The translations under genes were made by a program, and so were the position numbers. The notes beneath the pieces were generated by a model that had not been told where the DNA came from, made no database searches, and worked only from the letters and a program-made list of their open reading frames with translations. Of a stretch of DNA of 7,622 nt, positions 5,348 to 7,622 are shown piece after piece. Source of the DNA: DATNBT01 sp964579765 (GTDB lineage: Bacteria; Acidobacteriota; Vicinamibacteria; Vicinamibacterales; CAVVIG01); contig CAZOIK010000134.1 in assembly GCA_964579765.1 (NCBI GenBank), positions 1 to 7,622 on the forward strand, read 5' to 3'. Every line of letters starts with the position of its first letter. Position 1 is the stretch's first letter.

Positions 5348-6691
5348 GTGAATCGCGTGGCGGACGAGGTTCGTGACTTCTACGATCGGTATCCGTATCC
5401 GCGGCCGGTGGAGAGCCTCGATCGATATCGCCAGCGCTGGCTGGATCGATCGAGGCGCGTCGCCGACTACCATCTCTTCTGGCCGGCCAGACCGTATCGG
5501 GAGGACTTCTCGATTCTGATTGCCGGCTGCGGGACGTCGCAGGCGGCGCGGCACGCGCTGCGCCGGCCGGCGGCGCGGGTCACCGGCATCGATCTGAGCG
5601 CGACGAGCGTCCGCTGCACCGAGGCGCTCAAAGCCACGCACGACCTGCGCAATCTCCAGGTCCACCAGCTCCCGATCGAACGCGCGCGCGAGCTCGGGAC
5701 CGCCTTCGACCAGATCGTCTGCACCGGCGTGCTGCACCATCTGGCGGATCCCGACGCGGGCCTCGCGGCGCTGCGCGACATGCTGAAGCCGGACGGCGTG
5801 CTGCACCTGATGGTGTACGCGCCGTACGGGCGCGCCGGCATCTATTTGCTGCAGGAGTTCTGCAGACGGCTCGGCATCGGCGCGACCGACGCCGGCGTGC
5901 GCGAGCTGATCTCGATCCTCCGGCAGCTGCCGCCCGGGCACCCGCTGGAGCAGCTGCTGCGCGACGCGCCCGACTTCCGTGAGGAGGCGGCGCTCGCCGA
6001 CGCGCTCCTGCACCCGCGCGACCGCGCGTACTCGGTGCCGCAGCTGTTCGAGCTGCTCGAGACGGCGGGCCTGCGGTTCGGCCGGTGGATCAAGCAGGCG
6101 CCCTACAGCCCGCAGTGCGGCACGCTGGCGCGGCAGCCGCACGCGCCGCGCCTGCACGCGCTGCCGATGGTCGAGCAGTACGCCGCGGCGGAGCTCTTTC
6201 GCGGGACGATGATCCGTCACAGCGTGGCGGCGTACCGGCGAGGCAGCGCCGCCGGCGATCATGCGCGCGTCGATTTCTCCGGCGCCGCGTGCCTCGGCTT
6301 CGTCCCGATTCGTCTGCCGGACACGACCTGCGTGCGCGATCGCCTGCCGCCCGGCGCCGCGGCCGTCCTCATCAACCAGACGCATACAGACCGGGATCTC
6401 GTGCTTCCGATCGACGCGCTCGAACTGCAGCTCTTCGAAGCGATCGACGGACGCCGGTGTCTCGGCGAGATCCTGGACGAGATGTTGCCCGACGATCCCG
6501 CGCAACTCGAGGCGGGCCGGCGCTTCTTCGAACGGCTCTGGCGTCACGACCAGATCGTGGTGGCCGCGGGCCCGGGCAGGTGGGGAGGGAACGCACATGT
6601 CATGCGACATCACGCCGACAGTCAGCCGGACGGCCGCGCCGCCGGGGTTTCACATGCTCTCGAAGCCGACGGGCGCGGCCTGCAACCTTGA
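5348..6691 (+). CDS. Class I SAM-dependent methyltransferase with a PqqD-like C-terminal region
   Basis: This 447-residue protein should transfer a methyl group from S-adenosylmethionine to an unknown acceptor. An N-terminal VRDFYDRYPYPRPV motif (8-21) precedes the Rossmann domain. Motif I is ILIAGCGTS (56-64), the ribose-binding acidic residue is D82 in VTGIDLS, and FDQIVCTGVLHHL (120-132) and LKPDGVLHLMVY (146-157) are the later motifs. A long helical region follows. Residues about 333-407 (PPGAAAVLINQ to DQIVVAA, including LFEAIDGRRCLGEIL) resemble a PqqD-like/winged-helix domain; this is by eye only. The GTG at 5348 directly follows the sulfatase stop, suggesting coupling; a second GTG at 5357 is an alternative. 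The last 31 codons overlap the maturase gene in another frame and look unconserved. A 40-bp dyad lies in codons 23-36. Its partner role with the sulfatase pair is unknown. Confidence 0.88.
   Translation: MNRVADEVRDFYDRYPYPRPVESLDRYRQRWLDRSRRVADYHLFWPARPYREDFSILIAGCGTSQAARHALRRPAARVTGIDLSATSVRCTEALKATHDLRNLQVHQLPIERARELGTAFDQIVCTGVLHHLADPDAGLAALRDMLKPDGVLHLMVYAPYGRAGIYLLQEFCRRLGIGATDAGVRELISILRQLPPGHPLEQLLRDAPDFREEAALADALLHPRDRAYSVPQLFELLETAGLRFGRWIKQAPYSPQCGTLARQPHAPRLHALPMVEQYAAAELFRGTMIRHSVAAYRRGSAAGDHARVDFSGAACLGFVPIRLPDTTCVRDRLPPGAAAVLINQTHTDRDLVLPIDALELQLFEAIDGRRCLGEILDEMLPDDPAQLEAGRRFFERLWRHDQIVVAAGPGRWGGNAHVMRHHADSQPDGRAAGVSHALEADGRGLQP
5416..5455. repeat. 40-bp interrupted inverted repeat within the methyltransferase coding region
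   Basis: CCTCGATCGAT (5416-5426) and ATCGATCGAGG (5445-5455) are perfect 11-base inverted repeats. They share one centre with an inner palindrome, GCCAGCGCTGGC (5430-5441); only three positions on each side (5427-5429 and 5442-5444) break the symmetry. In all, 17 of 20 pairs match. As mRNA it would fold into an 11-bp stem, a 3x3 internal loop, then a 4-bp stem with a GCGC loop. It begins 68 bases after the methyltransferase start. Part of the symmetry comes from two Leu-Asp-Arg codon runs, since GATCGATC is itself palindromic. Confidence 0.6.
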
Positions 6692-7622
6692 CTGCACGTA
6701 CTGCTTCTTCCTCTCGAAGGACGCGCTCTATCCGGACGATCGGCTGCGGATGCCGGACGAGGTCCTGGAGTGTTACATCAAGCAGCTGCTCGAGTCGCAC
6801 CAGACGCCGACGGTGACGGTGGCGTGGCAGGGCGGCGAGCCGACGCTCATGGGCGTCGATTTCTTCAGGCGCTCGGTCGAGTACGTCGGGAAGTATCGGC
6901 GTCCCGGCCAGCGGGTCGAGTACACGTTTCAGACCAACGGCGTCCTCATAGACGACGAGTGGGCGGCGTTCTTCAAGGCGCATGACGTCCTGATCGGATT
7001 GAGCGTGGACGGCCCGCGCGCGCTGCACGACACCTATCGCGTGACGAAGGGCGGCCAGGGCACGTTCGATCGGGTGATGCGCGGCCTCGAGCGCCTGCGC
7101 GCGCACGGCGTGCGGTTCAACGTCCTGTGCACCGTCAACGCCGCGAACGGCGACCACGGGCGCGAGGTGTACCGCTTCTTCCGCGACGAGCTCCACGCCG
7201 AGTGGATGCAGTTCATTCCGATCGTCGAACGCGCGACGCCGGAGACGCTCCCGATCGCCAACCTCGGCTGGAGCCAGCGTCCGGGCGGGCAGCGGCTGCT
7301 CTACACGCAGACCGGCAGCCTGGTGACGGATCGCTCGGTCGGGCCCGAGCAGTACGGCCGCTTCCTGATCGACGTCTTCGACGAATGGGTGCGCAGGGAC
7401 GTGGGCCGGATCTACGTCCAGCTGTTCGACGTCACGCTCGAAGCGCACTTCGGGAGCTACAGGCTCTGCATCCACGCGCCGACGTGCGGCTACGGGCCGG
7501 CGATCGAGCACAACGGCGACGTCTATGCGTGCGACCACTACGTCGAGCCCGCGTATCGCCTGGGCAACATCGCCGAGACGCACATGCTGGACATGATCGC
7601 CTCGCCGAAGCAGCGCGCGTTC
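6597..7622 (+). CDS. Anaerobic sulfatase-maturating enzyme (radical SAM/SPASM), 3' partial
   Basis: This enzyme oxidises the active-site Cys or Ser of sulfatases to formylglycine by radical-SAM chemistry without oxygen. The frame stays open to the window end, giving 342 residues; the family usually runs to roughly 370-420, so the tail is missing. The opening FHMLSKPTGAACNLDCTYCF carries the CxxxCxxC cluster ligands C29, C33 and C36. GGEP lies at 79-82, FQTNG at 111-115 and GLSVDGP at 134-140. The SPASM start is C291-x5-C297, then C312 followed by D313 in YACDHYV; the Asp matches the proposed catalytic base of the Clostridium perfringens enzyme, as I recall. The remaining auxiliary-cluster cysteines lie beyond the window. 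The ATG has a GGGAGGGA ribosome binding site and overlaps the methyltransferase by 95 bases. The sulfatase two genes upstream is the obvious substrate. Confidence 0.93.
   Translation, partial: MSCDITPTVSRTAAPPGFHMLSKPTGAACNLDCTYCFFLSKDALYPDDRLRMPDEVLECYIKQLLESHQTPTVTVAWQGGEPTLMGVDFFRRSVEYVGKYRRPGQRVEYTFQTNGVLIDDEWAAFFKAHDVLIGLSVDGPRALHDTYRVTKGGQGTFDRVMRGLERLRAHGVRFNVLCTVNAANGDHGREVYRFFRDELHAEWMQFIPIVERATPETLPIANLGWSQRPGGQRLLYTQTGSLVTDRSVGPEQYGRFLIDVFDEWVRRDVGRIYVQLFDVTLEAHFGSYRLCIHAPTCGYGPAIEHNGDVYACDHYVEPAYRLGNIAETHMLDMIASPKQRAF

Noticed and set aside
3536..6613. Open frame of about 1,025 codons on the - strand, opposite the sulfatase, methyltransferase and maturase start.
   Set aside because: It is antisense to three genes with clear family motifs, and its translation is rich in Arg, His, Val and Ala with no recognisable domain. 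Long antisense frames are expected in high-GC coding DNA.
6600..7583. Open frame of 327 codons on the - strand opposite the maturase.
   Set aside because: The + strand frame carries the full radical-SAM motif set; the antisense product is a low-complexity Arg/Val/Asp-rich shadow.

Overview
The window is high-GC, densely packed bacterial DNA with every convincing gene on the + strand. The gene set is a receiver-domain protein, a TolC-type outer-membrane protein, small integral membrane proteins, a cytoplasmic-looking sulfatase, a methyltransferase and a radical-SAM sulfatase maturase. A TolC-family protein with a clear signal peptide implies a Gram-negative envelope. GC content, gene style and family mix would suit a soil Acidobacteriota (Vicinamibacteria-like) genome, but that is a low-confidence inference with no marker gene behind it.

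Region 1 (1-469) is a receiver domain with all phosphotransfer residues, probably the C-terminal end of a hybrid sensor kinase cut by the window edge. Region 2 (470-686) is a 217-base regulatory gap. It holds a perfect short hairpin, a 22-bp near-perfect dyad and a possible sigma-54 -24/-12 element, then a good ribosome binding site. Region 3 (687-3413) is a four-gene, tightly overlapping set: a TolC-family outer-membrane protein, a DUF202/YidH-like membrane protein, a TRIC/UPF0126-type membrane protein, and an unnamed 128-residue membrane protein. It looks like an envelope or ion-homeostasis operon, although no pump or adaptor partner for the TolC protein is visible. Region 4 (3408-3662) is a small 63-codon gene behind a plausible sigma-70 extended -10 promoter.

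Region 5 (3663-7622) is the most interesting part. A gap with a 17-bp dyad and a good match to the sigma-54 consensus leads into a sulfatase, then a class I methyltransferase whose C-terminus resembles a PqqD-like domain, then an anaerobic sulfatase-maturating enzyme (anSME) that runs off the right edge. The sulfatase carries a Cys-type motif (CTAGR) whose cysteine the maturase would oxidise to formylglycine, so the first and third genes form a coherent enzyme/activator pair. The role of the middle methyltransferase is unknown. Its 5' coding region also contains a striking 40-bp interrupted dyad.

I see no rRNA, tRNA, CRISPR array, insertion sequence or phage feature. Long open frames on the opposite strand, including one over 3 kb, are shadows of high-GC coding sequence.
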